The position numbers and the translations under genes were made by a program. Positions 25,869-34,641 of a stretch of 64,000 nt of DNA are shown here, piece after piece. How positions within the stretch are numbered: position 1 is the first letter of the stretch; each line of letters begins with the position of its first letter. Location: the NCBI GenBank assembly GCA_020072845.1, contig JAIQGF010000010.1:62001-126000 (forward strand), given 5' to 3'. The stretch is from Terriglobia bacterium (lineage in GTDB: Bacteria; Acidobacteriota; Terriglobia; Terriglobales; Acidobacteriaceae). Under the pieces are notes generated by a model. The model saw nothing but the letters and a program-made list of their open reading frames with translations, was not told where the DNA came from and ran no database searches.

Positions 25869-25985
25869 AACCACAGAGGACACTGAGGAACGCGGAGGAA
25901 ATGAGGGTTCAAGCGCCGGTTATCTACCCTCTCCTTCGTCAATTTCTTCTTTTCTCCTCCGTGTTCCTCAGTGTCCTCTGTGGTT
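25869..25985. repeat. CCACAGAGG-type palindromic element
   Basis: Two nearly perfect ~33-nt inverted arms (25869-25901 and 25951-25985), starting AACCACAGAGGACACTGAGG, are separated by about 50 bases. It lies between trpS and scpA. The same family at 50529-50634 overlaps coding sequence. Confidence 0.9.
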
Positions 25986-25995
25986 GAGAAAGCAG

Positions 25996-26814
25996 ATGCC
26001 GGATTTGCCACAACCCGTTAAGCAACAGAAGGACACCGAGTTCCCGTTCGCGGTGTCGGTGGCGGAGGTGTATAACGGGCCGCTTGACTTGCTGCTCGAC
26101 CTGATCCGCAAGCAGGACATTGACATCTACGACATTCCGATCGCGCAGATCACGGCGCAGTACCTGGCCTACGTGGAGCGGATCAAGGAATTCGACGTGA
26201 ACGTGGCCGCCGAGTTCATTTACATGGCGTCGGTGCTCATCCAAATCAAGTCGCGCATGCTGCTGCCGCGGGACCCCTCGTTGCCGGAAGACCAGCAGGA
26301 AGACCCGCGCATGGAGCTGGTGAACCGGCTGCTGGAGCACGAGCGATTCAAGACGGCGGCGCAGATGCTGCTGCAGAAGTCGCAGATTGAGGACGCGGTG
26401 TGGTCGAACCCGGCGCTCAAGGACTTTAGAGATGATGCCGGCGCCGAGCCGGAACTGGCCGCCGATGTGGTGGACCTGGTGCGCGTGTTTCAGCAGATCG
26501 TGGAGCGCGCGAAAACGCGGCCGGTGATTGACGTGGACGAGGACCGGGTCACGGTGGCACAAATGATCGATTTTTTCCGGCGCAGGTTGTCGCTGGAAGA
26601 GCGCCCGCTGCGGCTGAAACAGTTGCTGGGCACGCTGAAATCGCGGCCGGCGCTGATCAGCGCGTTTCTTGCGCTGCTGGAAATGGTGCGGCTGCAGGCG
26701 GTGCTGCTGCGCCAGGACAAAGTTTTCTCCGACATCATCCTGAAGAAAAATACAATGTTCGATACGGTGTTTGGCGAGGGCGGCGAGCACGCGGTGCGGG
26801 ATGACTGGAAGTGA
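25996..26814 (+). CDS. scpA: segregation and condensation protein A
   Basis: The 272-residue kleisin links SMC heads with ScpB in chromosome condensation. The N-terminal region includes VYNGPLDLLLDLIRKQDIDIYDIPIAQITAQY, and the C-terminal winged-helix region ends with DTVFGEG. I chose the ATG at 25996; a TTG at 25984 lies inside the preceding repeat. scpB follows, separated only by a repeat array. Confidence 0.95.
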   Translation: MPDLPQPVKQQKDTEFPFAVSVAEVYNGPLDLLLDLIRKQDIDIYDIPIAQITAQYLAYVERIKEFDVNVAAEFIYMASVLIQIKSRMLLPRDPSLPEDQQEDPRMELVNRLLEHERFKTAAQMLLQKSQIEDAVWSNPALKDFRDDAGAEPELAADVVDLVRVFQQIVERAKTRPVIDVDEDRVTVAQMIDFFRRRLSLEERPLRLKQLLGTLKSRPALISAFLALLEMVRLQAVLLRQDKVFSDIILKKNTMFDTVFGEGGEHAVRDDWK

Positions 26815-26816
26815 AG

Positions 26817-26900
26817 GTCGTCGGTTCTCGGTTGTCGGTTCTCGGTTCTGCATCGTGTCGGCTGCGGTTACCGAAAACCGATAACCGAAAACCGAAAACC
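26817..26900. repeat. TCGGTT-type word array, two inverted arms
   Basis: Words GGTTCTCGGTTGTCGG at 26822-26850 face the inverse words ACCGAAAACCGATAACCG at 26870-26900. The array lies between the scpA stop and the scpB start. Confidence 0.8.
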
Positions 26901-26912
26901 CGCTGATTGCTA

Positions 26913-27659
26913 ATGGCTATTAAAGGACAAATCGAAGCCATCATCTACGCCGCCGAAGAGCCGGTGACGCTGGAGCAGATCGCGCTCGTGCTCAAGGACT
27001 CCGTCGTCGCGGAGCATCTCCTGGCTGACGCCGGGCTGGAGGGCGCCGCGCTGGACGCCGAGGTCAAGAAGCGGGTGCGCGCGGCGATTGAGGAGCTGAC
27101 CGCCGAGTACGCGAATTCGGATCGCGGCATGGAAGTGCGCCAGGTGGCCGGCGGATATCGCATGGGCACCAAGCCCGAGCATCACGACGTGGTGCGGCAT
27201 TTCGCCAAGAACCTGAAGCCGCCGGTGCGGTTGTCGATGCCGGCGCTGGAAACACTGGCGGTGATTGCCTACAAGCAGCCGGTGACGGCGCCGGAAATTT
27301 CCGAGATCCGCGGCGTGGATTCCAGCGGGGTGCTGGCCACGCTGCTCGACCGCAAGCTGATCACGACCGCAGGTCGCAAGCCGGTGATCGGGCGGCCGAT
27401 CTTGTACAAGACGAGCAAAGATTTTCTGCTGCGCTTCGGATTGAAGGACGTGACCGAGCTTCCCAGCCTGGAAGAATTCGAAAAGCTGGGGAGCGACCAG
27501 GCTGACCTCTTCCAGCCGCCAACTCCTGTTGCGGGCGAGGCGCGGATTGCGGATGCGCGCAGCCCGGAGGAAGACGTCGCCGCGGAAGTGCACGCCCCGT
27601 CGTCGGAAGCATCGCCGCAACCCTCCGCAGCGCCGGCCGCACCCGAAGTCGAATCCTGA
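26913..27659 (+). CDS. scpB: segregation and condensation protein B
   Basis: The 248-residue protein carries two winged-helix domains (about 1-80 and 95-180), typical of ScpB, with markers AIIYAAEEPVTLEQIA and LETLAVIAYKQPVTAPEISE. It dimerises and binds ScpA. The C-terminal 60 residues are acidic, Ala/Pro-rich and probably disordered, longer than usual. I chose the ATG at 26913 over a TTG at 26907. Confidence 0.95.
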   Translation: MAIKGQIEAIIYAAEEPVTLEQIALVLKDSVVAEHLLADAGLEGAALDAEVKKRVRAAIEELTAEYANSDRGMEVRQVAGGYRMGTKPEHHDVVRHFAKNLKPPVRLSMPALETLAVIAYKQPVTAPEISEIRGVDSSGVLATLLDRKLITTAGRKPVIGRPILYKTSKDFLLRFGLKDVTELPSLEEFEKLGSDQADLFQPPTPVAGEARIADARSPEEDVAAEVHAPSSEASPQPSAAPAAPEVES

Positions 27660-27881
27660 CGTAATTTGAGCCCCCTTCCGCGGTGCCTACTTTGGAACCA
27701 GGCCCAATATGGTTGCACGGCTTTTCATTGGGCGCGGTTCATCGCCCACCTTTCATCCAATGCGTGGTACCTCTCGTATTGCAGTACAACCTTCGCTCAC
27801 TGCGTACGCGAAAAATGTCCAACTGGACGGGCTCCAGGGACCGCCGCTATTCCTGTGTCGGAGCCATTCTGTGGAGCTGTT

Positions 27882-29126
27882 ATGAATTTGGATGGGACCG
27901 GCTGCGACACGGGGCGGCAGGCGTCCGACGAGTTCGGGTGGTACATAATCGAGAGGCCCCGCTCGGGCTTATCTCCTCTCACGCACCGCGCAACGCGGTT
28001 TGGCCCATTCACGACTGAGGATGAGTGCGGCGCTTTTCTCGACAGCGTGAAACAAATACGCAGGTTCAGTAACTCCATTTTCGAGCTGCGCAAGAGACGG
28101 GAGCGTCCTTACAAGCGACACAAAGTTGAATACCCGGTACGCCTATGCCAGTTGGGTACGGATCGCACTTTGCAGCTTGCCCGTTCTATCGATGTGTCAG
28201 TCTCGGGCGTACACCTTGGCAGCCTTAATGCAAAGCTGAATCTAGGGGAGGTCTTTAGCCTTCATTGTGCCGACCGGAAAGCGCCCTTTCAGGTAGTCTG
28301 GGTTGGTTCGGGAATAATAGAAGACGAGGCCGGTTTGGAGTGCTTGGCTCCAGAGGTCAACGTCTGGAAACTGGACTTATCTGAACTAACTGAAGATGAA
28401 CGGCTTCGGCGGGAAGTCGACCGCGCTCGTAGCGTGCAGAGGAGGCTTTTTCCCCAGGAGATGCCTTCACTGCGGACTCTCGACTACTGCGGACACTGTA
28501 CTCAGGCAAGAACCGTGGGAGGGGATTACTACGATTTTGTGCCGATGGCGCCAGGAGAAGTCGGGTTCGTGCTGGCGGACGTATGCGGTAAGGGGATCGC
28601 GGCCGCGCTGCTGATGGCCAATCTGCATGGGAGTCTGCAAGCGCAGTGTGCTCTCGGCTCCAGGGACCTTCCCCGACTGCTCGCTTCGGTAAACTGCCAC
28701 TTGCACAAGCACACGGAGATCGAACGTTACGTCACCGTTTTCTTCGGTTGCTACAGCGACCACACGCGAACACTGCGTTACGTCAATTGTGGACATAATG
28801 CGCCTCTGCTGTTGCGCCGTGAAGGAGCCCTGGAGCGGCTGGACGCGACCGCGACGGTGCTGGGTTTGTTCCGCGAGTGGGAAGGCTCGGTCGTCGAAAC
28901 GCAGATCGAACCGGGGGATATTCTGAGTATGTACACGGACGGAATTATCGAGGCGAGAGGCAAGAATGGAGAGGAGTTTGGCGAAGCCCGGCTCCTCAGC
29001 GCTCTGCGCCAGAACCGGAATCTGGAGGCTGCGTCCCTCTTGGGGAAGGTGGAACAAATTGTGGAAGAGTTTCGGTCAGGCGAGCGGCACGACGATCTAA
29101 CTATGATCATTGCCCGCTCCCGGTAA
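27882..29126 (+). CDS. PilZ domain fused to PP2C-type (SpoIIE/RsbU) phosphatase
   Basis: The start at 27882 follows GGAG with 5-base spacing, giving 414 residues. A PilZ-like domain (about 70-155) shows RPYKRHKVEYPV and DVSVSGVHL, the paired motif that can bind cyclic di-GMP. The C-terminal phosphatase domain (about 170-410) has ARTVGGDYYDF, VLADVCGKGIAAALLMA, YVNCGHNAPLLL, MYTDGIIEAR and HDDLTMI. The fusion suggests that a nucleotide signal controls dephosphorylation of an anti-sigma antagonist or similar protein. Confidence 0.88.
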   Translation: MNLDGTGCDTGRQASDEFGWYIIERPRSGLSPLTHRATRFGPFTTEDECGAFLDSVKQIRRFSNSIFELRKRRERPYKRHKVEYPVRLCQLGTDRTLQLARSIDVSVSGVHLGSLNAKLNLGEVFSLHCADRKAPFQVVWVGSGIIEDEAGLECLAPEVNVWKLDLSELTEDERLRREVDRARSVQRRLFPQEMPSLRTLDYCGHCTQARTVGGDYYDFVPMAPGEVGFVLADVCGKGIAAALLMANLHGSLQAQCALGSRDLPRLLASVNCHLHKHTEIERYVTVFFGCYSDHTRTLRYVNCGHNAPLLLRREGALERLDATATVLGLFREWEGSVVETQIEPGDILSMYTDGIIEARGKNGEEFGEARLLSALRQNRNLEAASLLGKVEQIVEEFRSGERHDDLTMIIARSR

Positions 29127-29301
29127 GCGCCTGGCCGACAAATCCCGACTGCTGCGATTCAACCGATAACCGAGAACCATCTGCTGTGCCGTCGGCCGGT
29201 TTTTTGCCCTCGACCAACGACCATCGACTTTCTTGCCGTCGACTCCCCAGCACCGAAGCTTTTGCTGGACGCCTGCCAGGAAAACTCATCTAATCATCAG
29301 C

Positions 29302-30132
29302 ATGCCTGCTGAACGACTGCAGAAGATCATTGCCGCCGCCGGGATCGCGTCGCGCCGCCGTGCCGAAGAACTGATCACGTCGGGGCGCGTGTCGGTGAAT
29401 GGCCAGATTGTCTCCGAACTGGGCAGCAAGGCCGACCCCGAGAGCGACCACATCCGGGTGGACGGCAAACTGCTGCGCGGTCCTGAGCGCCACGTTTACC
29501 TGGTCCTGAACAAGCCCAAGGGTTACGTGACGACGGTCACCGACCCGGAAGGCCGTCCTACGGTAATGAATCTGGTTCGCGGCGTGGGCGCTCGCGTTTA
29601 CCCGGTCGGGCGGCTCGACTATCTGAGTGAGGGCCTGCTGCTGATGACCAACGATGGCGCGCTCGTCGAACGGCTGATGCACGCCTCGTCGAAGGTGCCC
29701 AAGACGTATTGGGTGAAGGTCAGCGGCACTCCGCCGGAGGAAGCGATCGAGAAGCTGCGGAGGGGGATCGTGCTGTCGCCTGCTCCGAGGCGTAAGCGAG
29801 AGCAAAACTCCCACCCTGTCTCGCCAAAACCGGGCACGACAAGGGTGGAGCAACCTCAAAAGCGACGCGGCGAAAAGGCGGTGAAGACTGCGCCGGCAAA
29901 GATCCGCTTGCTGAAACAAGCTGCCAATCCGTGGTACGAGGTGACGCTGATCGAAGGGCGGAACCGGCAGATCCGGCGCATGTTCGAGCAGGTCGGGCAC
30001 CACGTGGAGAAGATCAAGCGGGTGCGCTACGGGCCACTGGAACTGGATGTGGAGAGCGGAAGATTCCGGCCGCTGACAGTGGCGGAGGTCGGGCGGCTGA
30101 AGGCGGCGGTGAAGCAGCGGGCGGCGCGGTAG
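29302..30132 (+). CDS. rluB: 23S rRNA pseudouridine synthase, RluB/RsuA family
   Basis: The 276-residue enzyme has an N-terminal S4 RNA-binding domain (residues 3-60) and the catalytic motif GRLDYLSEGLLLMTNDG with Asp106. The C-terminus includes GRNRQIRRMFEQVGHHV. It converts a uridine in 23S rRNA to pseudouridine. An extra basic segment (about 161-196) interrupts the catalytic domain and is encoded by a palindromic repeat element; the frame stays open through it. Confidence 0.9.
   Translation: MPAERLQKIIAAAGIASRRRAEELITSGRVSVNGQIVSELGSKADPESDHIRVDGKLLRGPERHVYLVLNKPKGYVTTVTDPEGRPTVMNLVRGVGARVYPVGRLDYLSEGLLLMTNDGALVERLMHASSKVPKTYWVKVSGTPPEEAIEKLRRGIVLSPAPRRKREQNSHPVSPKPGTTRVEQPQKRRGEKAVKTAPAKIRLLKQAANPWYEVTLIEGRNRQIRRMFEQVGHHVEKIKRVRYGPLELDVESGRFRPLTVAEVGRLKAAVKQRAAR
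29808..29850. repeat. CCCACCCTGTC palindrome inside rluB
   Basis: CTCCCACCCTGTCTCG and the inverse CGACAAGGGTGGAG face each other across about 13 bases. The element lies in frame inside rluB and encodes part of the extra segment. Confidence 0.8.
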
Positions 30133-30183
30133 CCTGGTCGCCAATCGCCGCCGGGCCGGTTGCGTGGTAAGAATCGGAGAGAC

Positions 30184-31320
30184 ATGAGCAATTTCGAGAA
30201 GGTGGTTCCGCAACACGTCCGCGCCCTGGGCAGCTACGTTCCCGGCAAACCCATCAGGGACGCAGAGAGGGAAAGCGGCGTGCGCTGCATCAAGATGGCG
30301 TCGAACGAGAATCCGTTCGGGCCCTCGCCCCTGGCTGTGGAAGCCATGCGGCGGGCGGCGGGGGACGCGAACCTGTATCCCGACAATGAGGTCACGTCGC
30401 TGCGGCAGCGCCTGGCCAAGCTGCACGGCATGGGCCCGGAAAACATCCTGGTGACGGCGGGTTCGACCTCGTTTCTCACCATCATCGGTCGGACGCTGCT
30501 GGCGCCGGGACTGAACGCCGTGACCAGCGAGCGCACTTTCATCATCTACCCGATCGCGACCGAAGCGCCGGGCGGACGCCTGATCACGGTGGCGATGCGC
30601 GGGGACACCTACGACCTGGACCGCATCCTGGCGGCCATCAACCCCGAGACGCGCATCGTGTTCATCGCCAATCCCAACAATCCCACCGGAACGCTGCTGG
30701 CGCCGGCCGAGCTCGACCGTTTCATGAGCCAGGTCCCGGAGCAGGTCTGCGTGGTGCTGGACGAAGCGTATTGCGATTTCGCGCAGTATTGCGCGCGGCA
30801 GCGCGGGGTCGAGTACTCACATTCCATGCAATACGTGCACGAGGGCCGGAACATCGTCGTGCTGCGCACGTTTTCCAAGGCGCATGGCCTGGCAGGAGCG
30901 CGCATCGGCTATGGCATCGCGCCGGCCGAACAGATTTCGTATTTTGCGCGCCTGCGAACCGTCTTTTCGGTCACTCATGTTGCCGAAGCGGCCGCGCTGG
31001 CCGCCCTCGAAGATGAACCGCACATCCGCAAGACGCTGGAGAACAACGCCGCCGGCATCGAATACCTGACCAAGAAGATCGGCGAGATGGGATTGCGCGT
31101 GGTGCCGACGTGGGCGAACTTCCTCTACGTCGAGGTAGGCGAAGACGCAGCCGCGCTGGGAAAGCGCATGCAGGACGAGGGCATCATCATCCGTCCGCTG
31201 AACGGCAAATGGGGTGCGCCGCAAGCCATCCGCATCACCGTGGGAACGCCGGAACAGAACCGCCAATGCGTCGCGACCCTGAAGAAAGTGACGGACAAGG
31301 TCGGCGTCGCCAGCCGCTGA
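30184..31320 (+). CDS. hisC: histidinol-phosphate aminotransferase
   Basis: The 378-residue PLP enzyme makes histidinol phosphate in histidine synthesis. The PLP-binding lysine is Lys232 in RTFSKAHGLAGARIGYG. ASNENPFGPSP, NPNNPTG and LDEAYCDF are typical of this aminotransferase fold. GGAGAG lies just before the ATG. No other his gene is in the window. Confidence 0.92.
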   Translation: MSNFEKVVPQHVRALGSYVPGKPIRDAERESGVRCIKMASNENPFGPSPLAVEAMRRAAGDANLYPDNEVTSLRQRLAKLHGMGPENILVTAGSTSFLTIIGRTLLAPGLNAVTSERTFIIYPIATEAPGGRLITVAMRGDTYDLDRILAAINPETRIVFIANPNNPTGTLLAPAELDRFMSQVPEQVCVVLDEAYCDFAQYCARQRGVEYSHSMQYVHEGRNIVVLRTFSKAHGLAGARIGYGIAPAEQISYFARLRTVFSVTHVAEAAALAALEDEPHIRKTLENNAAGIEYLTKKIGEMGLRVVPTWANFLYVEVGEDAAALGKRMQDEGIIIRPLNGKWGAPQAIRITVGTPEQNRQCVATLKKVTDKVGVASR

Positions 31321-31335
31321 GGTTCTACACTCCGC

Positions 31336-32046
31336 TCATTTCGGCGTGAATTGTGCCAGATCGTAAATCCCGAGCTGCTTCTCGACGGCGGTCACCTTAT
31401 CCACGTAAATATCAAATCCATCCCCGCCGAATGTTTGCTGCTCAATTTTGTCGAACTGCTCGCCGAGAGCGTCGTACTCATGGGGCGAGACGATCGTGTG
31501 CAGCGCGGGAAATAGCACCGTATCTTCTCGCGCCTCGTGCGGAGAATACATGCGCACAAAAGCGTAGAGATCATCGGCCAGCTTATTGCGATCGTCCCTG
31601 GTCTTGAGCGATGGCACGGTGGCGAGAACGCGATCCGTAATCCGGCGCCCCGCCTCGTGTTGTGTCTGCAGGACATTCACCAGTTCCACCAGCTTGCCGG
31701 CCTTGCGGAAGCGGGGAAACAGGTGGTTCTCTTCCAGCTTCTCGTGATATTCCTCAATAAACTTGCGGATAATAGTGGCTGCATCCGTCACCGTCTGCGG
31801 CGGAAAATCTCGGTTGGCACGAATGCGCCGGATGACTTCCTCGTAGGCCAGCAGAACCCGTTTCAGGACGCCGTGTTCCCGCATCAGGTCTTCGTTGGTC
31901 GAAACGTCTTCCTCCTGCCCTTCGTTCTTCTTCGCCTGATCTGCCAGAAGCGGCAAGGCTGCACCGGCGACCAACGCTGCGCCATAAATCGGAGCTTTCA
32001 GAATCAAGTTTCTTCTGGAGCGGTCAGCGCCCTCCGCGTGTTTCAT
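31336..32046 (-). CDS. exported hemerythrin-domain protein
   Basis: The 236-residue protein begins with a twin-arginine-like leader (DRSRRNLILKAPIYGAALVAGA), suggesting export in folded form. The rest is a four-helix hemerythrin-type domain with spaced histidines and carboxylates: HGVLKRV, EEYHEKLEENHLFPRF, HEAGRRI and YSPHEAREDTVLFP. A di-iron site would bind oxygen or sense nitric oxide. It converges with hisC and is 82 bases from the ROK kinase gene. Confidence 0.85.
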   Translation of the reverse strand: MKHAEGADRSRRNLILKAPIYGAALVAGAALPLLADQAKKNEGQEEDVSTNEDLMREHGVLKRVLLAYEEVIRRIRANRDFPPQTVTDAATIIRKFIEEYHEKLEENHLFPRFRKAGKLVELVNVLQTQHEAGRRITDRVLATVPSLKTRDDRNKLADDLYAFVRMYSPHEAREDTVLFPALHTIVSPHEYDALGEQFDKIEQQTFGGDGFDIYVDKVTAVEKQLGIYDLAQFTPK

Positions 32047-32128
32047 GCGTGCTCCTCCTCACCGTATATAGATGCGGCTGGCCGGTTTTGTTTTCGGCCG
32101 AAATGCTGAAACTTGCAGAGGCTGTAAA

Positions 32129-33208
32129 TCAGGCGAATTTGCGTTTGCCCTGGCCCGCGGCCTCCCGACGTTCACCCTCGACCATGGGCAGACGCGCGGC
32201 GCCATAGAGGCCGGCATCGCTGCCCAGCAGCGCGCGCGTAATGATGGTCGGCTGGCCCGTGGAGGGGGATACGACCTCCCCGGATGCGCCGGCCGGCGCT
32301 GCAACGTGTTCGACAGGCGCGGTGGCGGCGTACACCATCGAGCGCTTCCGCACCTCCTCAAACATCGCCGGGCTGAAAACGCTCCACGCCGCCGAAACGC
32401 CGCCGCCGATCACGTACATGTTCAGGTTCAGCATGTTCACCAGGTCGGCCACCAGGATGCCCAGTGCCCAGCCGACGCGGTCAAAGATAGCGCGCGCGGC
32501 CTGGTCGCCCCGGATGGCGAGGTTGTATACGACTTTGGCGCTGAACTCGACATCGTGCGCGTTGGCGGCACGGGACAGTTCCGGGGCGCTTCCGTTGGCG
32601 ATCGCCTCCCGCGCCATGCGCACCACCGCGGTGGCGGAGGCAAATTGTTCGACGCAGCCGATATTGCCGCACTTGCAGCGCGGGCCGTTGGGATCGATGG
32701 TCATGTGGCCGACCTCGCCCGCCATGCCGGTCATGCCGCGCCAGATCTTGCCGTCGAGCACCAGGCCGCCTCCGACGCCGGTGCCGAGCGTAATCATGCA
32801 CATGGATTCCTGGCCGCGAGCGGCGCCCAGCCAGGCTTCGCCGAAGGCAGCGGCGTTGGCGTCGTTTTCCAGCAGGACGGGCGCGCCCAGCCGTTGTTCG
32901 ATCTCGGTGCGCACCGGGTAGTTGTGCCAGCCAGGCAGGTTGGGCGAATCGCGCAGCGTGCCGGTACGCTGGTCAATGATCCCGGGAATGCCGATGCCGG
33001 CGCCGATCATGGGCCCGCTGCGGCTGAATTTCGTCGAGAGCTCGCGGATGGCATCGCACATTTCCGAGATCACGTAATCGCGTCCGCGGGCTACGTGCGT
33101 GCCCAGGGTCACTTTTTCCAGCAGCGTGCCTTGATCGTCCACAGCAGCGATGCGCAGGTTGGTACCGCCCAGATCCACTCCAATGGCGAAGGATGGCATG
33201 GCTGGCAT
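32129..33208 (-). CDS. ROK family sugar kinase, glucokinase-like
   Basis: The 359-residue protein has the ATP-binding start VDLGGTNLRIAAV, a substrate segment near LLENDANAAAFGEAWLG and the ROK zinc motif CKCGNIGCVEQ. A glycine-rich TLGTGVGGGLVLDG loop supports kinase activity. It probably phosphorylates glucose or a related sugar at O6. The exact sugar is not certain. A word array separates it from mutM upstream. Confidence 0.88.
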   Translation of the reverse strand: MPAMPSFAIGVDLGGTNLRIAAVDDQGTLLEKVTLGTHVARGRDYVISEMCDAIRELSTKFSRSGPMIGAGIGIPGIIDQRTGTLRDSPNLPGWHNYPVRTEIEQRLGAPVLLENDANAAAFGEAWLGAARGQESMCMITLGTGVGGGLVLDGKIWRGMTGMAGEVGHMTIDPNGPRCKCGNIGCVEQFASATAVVRMAREAIANGSAPELSRAANAHDVEFSAKVVYNLAIRGDQAARAIFDRVGWALGILVADLVNMLNLNMYVIGGGVSAAWSVFSPAMFEEVRKRSMVYAATAPVEHVAAPAGASGEVVSPSTGQPTIITRALLGSDAGLYGAARLPMVEGERREAAGQGKRKFA

Positions 33209-33239
33209 TTTAGAACGTCGCGAGCGAGAAATGTTGTGT

Positions 33240-33304
33240 AAGAGCTATCAGCTGTCAGCTATCAGCTATCAGACGTTCTTGCTGAAAGCTGAGAGCTGAG
33301 AGCT
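33240..33304. repeat. AGCT(A/C)TCAGCT-type word array with inverted arm
   Basis: TCAGCTGTCAGCTATC at the left faces CTGAAAGCTGAGAGCTGAG at the right across about 10 bases. It fills the gap between the ROK kinase and mutM genes. Confidence 0.75.
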
Positions 33305-34319
33305 ATGTCTGGCACTTCGGGCAGTAGTGGCTGCTGCGGCCTGCGATCACGACCCGCTTGATGGGGGCGCCGCAGGAGAGGCACGGCTCGCCTTCCCGCC
33401 CGTAAACGCGATGTTGAAACTGGAAGAACCCGGGTTCGCCGGCAGCGTCCACATAATCGGAAACCGAGGAGCCGCCGGCGGCGATGGCCTGGTTCAGCAC
33501 CTGCTGCACGGATTGAAACAGGCGGTGAAGGTCGGCGCGGGTGAGCGTGGCGGCGCGGCGGCGGGGACGAATCCCGGCGCGGGCCAGCGATTCGTCGGCG
33601 TAGATGTTACCGATGCCGCGCAGCAGCTTCTGGTTGAGCAGCGCGCTCTTGATCGGCGTCTTGCGTTTGCGGAAAAGGCCGGCGAACAACTCGAAGCCGA
33701 TGTCCAGCGGTTCGGTTCCGGCGGTCTCGAATGGTTCACGAACCACGGCGAGTTTGCCGAACATGCGCGGATCTACGAAGCGCAGTTCCCTGCCCGATTT
33801 GAGCCGCGCGACCAGGTGCGTATGCTTGGCCGGGGGCGCGCCGGGTGGACCCACCGTGAGCCGGCCGGTCATGCCCAGGTGGACGATAAACTGCGAATCG
33901 GGCGATCGGGTGATCGCAGCATCGGGTGATCCGGTGATCTGGTGATCCGGTGATCTAGAACCAGCCGCGGCATCTGGTGATCGGGCAATCCGCTTATCCG
34001 GTGAATTGGAACCAGCTTTCAATTTTCTTCCGCGGTCGCGTTTTTCGATCACCCGATCACCCGATCGCCCGATCACCCGATCTTCCTGTCGCCCGATCAC
34101 CCGATCTTCAGGTCTCCCGATCACCAGATCTATCACGATGTGCTTGCCCATGCGGCGCACGCCGGCGATGCGCGCGCCCTCTAGGACCGCGGCGATCTCT
34201 TCCGGTGGCGACTTCAGCGGCTGTCGCCGGCCGCTGAGCCAGACGTCCTCGATCACGTCACCGACGACGCGGTTGCGCAGTCCGCGGACTACGGTTTCGA
34301 CCTCAGGCAGTTCGGGCAT
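33303..34319 (-). CDS. mutM: formamidopyrimidine-DNA glycosylase with long internal insert
   Basis: The enzyme removes oxidised purines such as 8-oxoguanine. The N-terminal PELPEVETV gives the catalytic Pro and Glu, and the lysine in RRMGKHIVIDL is conserved. HLGMTGRL, the GIGNIYADE region and a C-terminal zinc finger (CLSCG...YCPKC) are intact. At 338 residues it is about 70 longer than usual. Extra residues 67-142 are built of repeats such as DRVIGR and SPDAAITRSPD, encoded by an 8-nt repeat array that stays in frame. Confidence 0.93.
   Translation of the reverse strand: MPELPEVETVVRGLRNRVVGDVIEDVWLSGRRQPLKSPPEEIAAVLEGARIAGVRRMGKHIVIDLVIGRPEDRVIGRQEDRVIGRSGDRVIEKRDRGRKLKAGSNSPDKRIARSPDAAAGSRSPDHQITGSPDAAITRSPDSQFIVHLGMTGRLTVGPPGAPPAKHTHLVARLKSGRELRFVDPRMFGKLAVVREPFETAGTEPLDIGFELFAGLFRKRKTPIKSALLNQKLLRGIGNIYADESLARAGIRPRRRAATLTRADLHRLFQSVQQVLNQAIAAGGSSVSDYVDAAGEPGFFQFQHRVYGREGEPCLSCGAPIKRVVIAGRSSHYCPKCQT
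33894..34121. repeat. GATCGGGT-type word array inside mutM
   Basis: About 228 bases of ~8-nt words (GTGATCGG, ATCACCCG) fill the extra segment of mutM. They form two facing arms (33894-33990 and 34050-34121). The array is a multiple of three long and has no in-frame stop. Confidence 0.85.
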
Positions 34320-34641
34320 GGGAAAAGGATAGCAATTTAGCGATTAACGATGCGCTGTTTCGGTGAACTGGATTTCTCGCGGGCTGAAGCCCGCTCGGAA
34401 GGGCAAAGAATTGGAAGCGCTTGTTCGGCACGGCTAAAGCCGTGCCCTTCCCAAGTCTCACCGTTCCTCAAACCCTTCCCAACCCTTGGCCCTTGCGATG
34501 GCTAATTGCTAATTGCTAATCGCTAATCGCTCCGTTTAAGATTATGCGTACACTCCTTCGGCTGGCGAATCCCTGTAATTCAGGTCTGAAAGCACGCGCC
34601 GCCGTCAGTGTGCGCATTCCGCTCGCGCGCGAGGCCGAGGT
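34320..34641. repeat. gap between mutM and purA with hairpins and an ATTAGC word array
   Basis: The gap holds two perfect hairpins: GCGGGC-TGAA-GCCCGC (34379-34394) and GGCACGGCTAAAGCCGTGCC (34427-34446), the latter inside longer facing arms (GGAAGGGCA...TGCCCTTCC). A tandem GCTAATTGCTAATTGC array follows at 34500-34531. No gene is seen. The promoter for purA should lie in the last 100 bases, but I cannot fix it. Confidence 0.7.
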
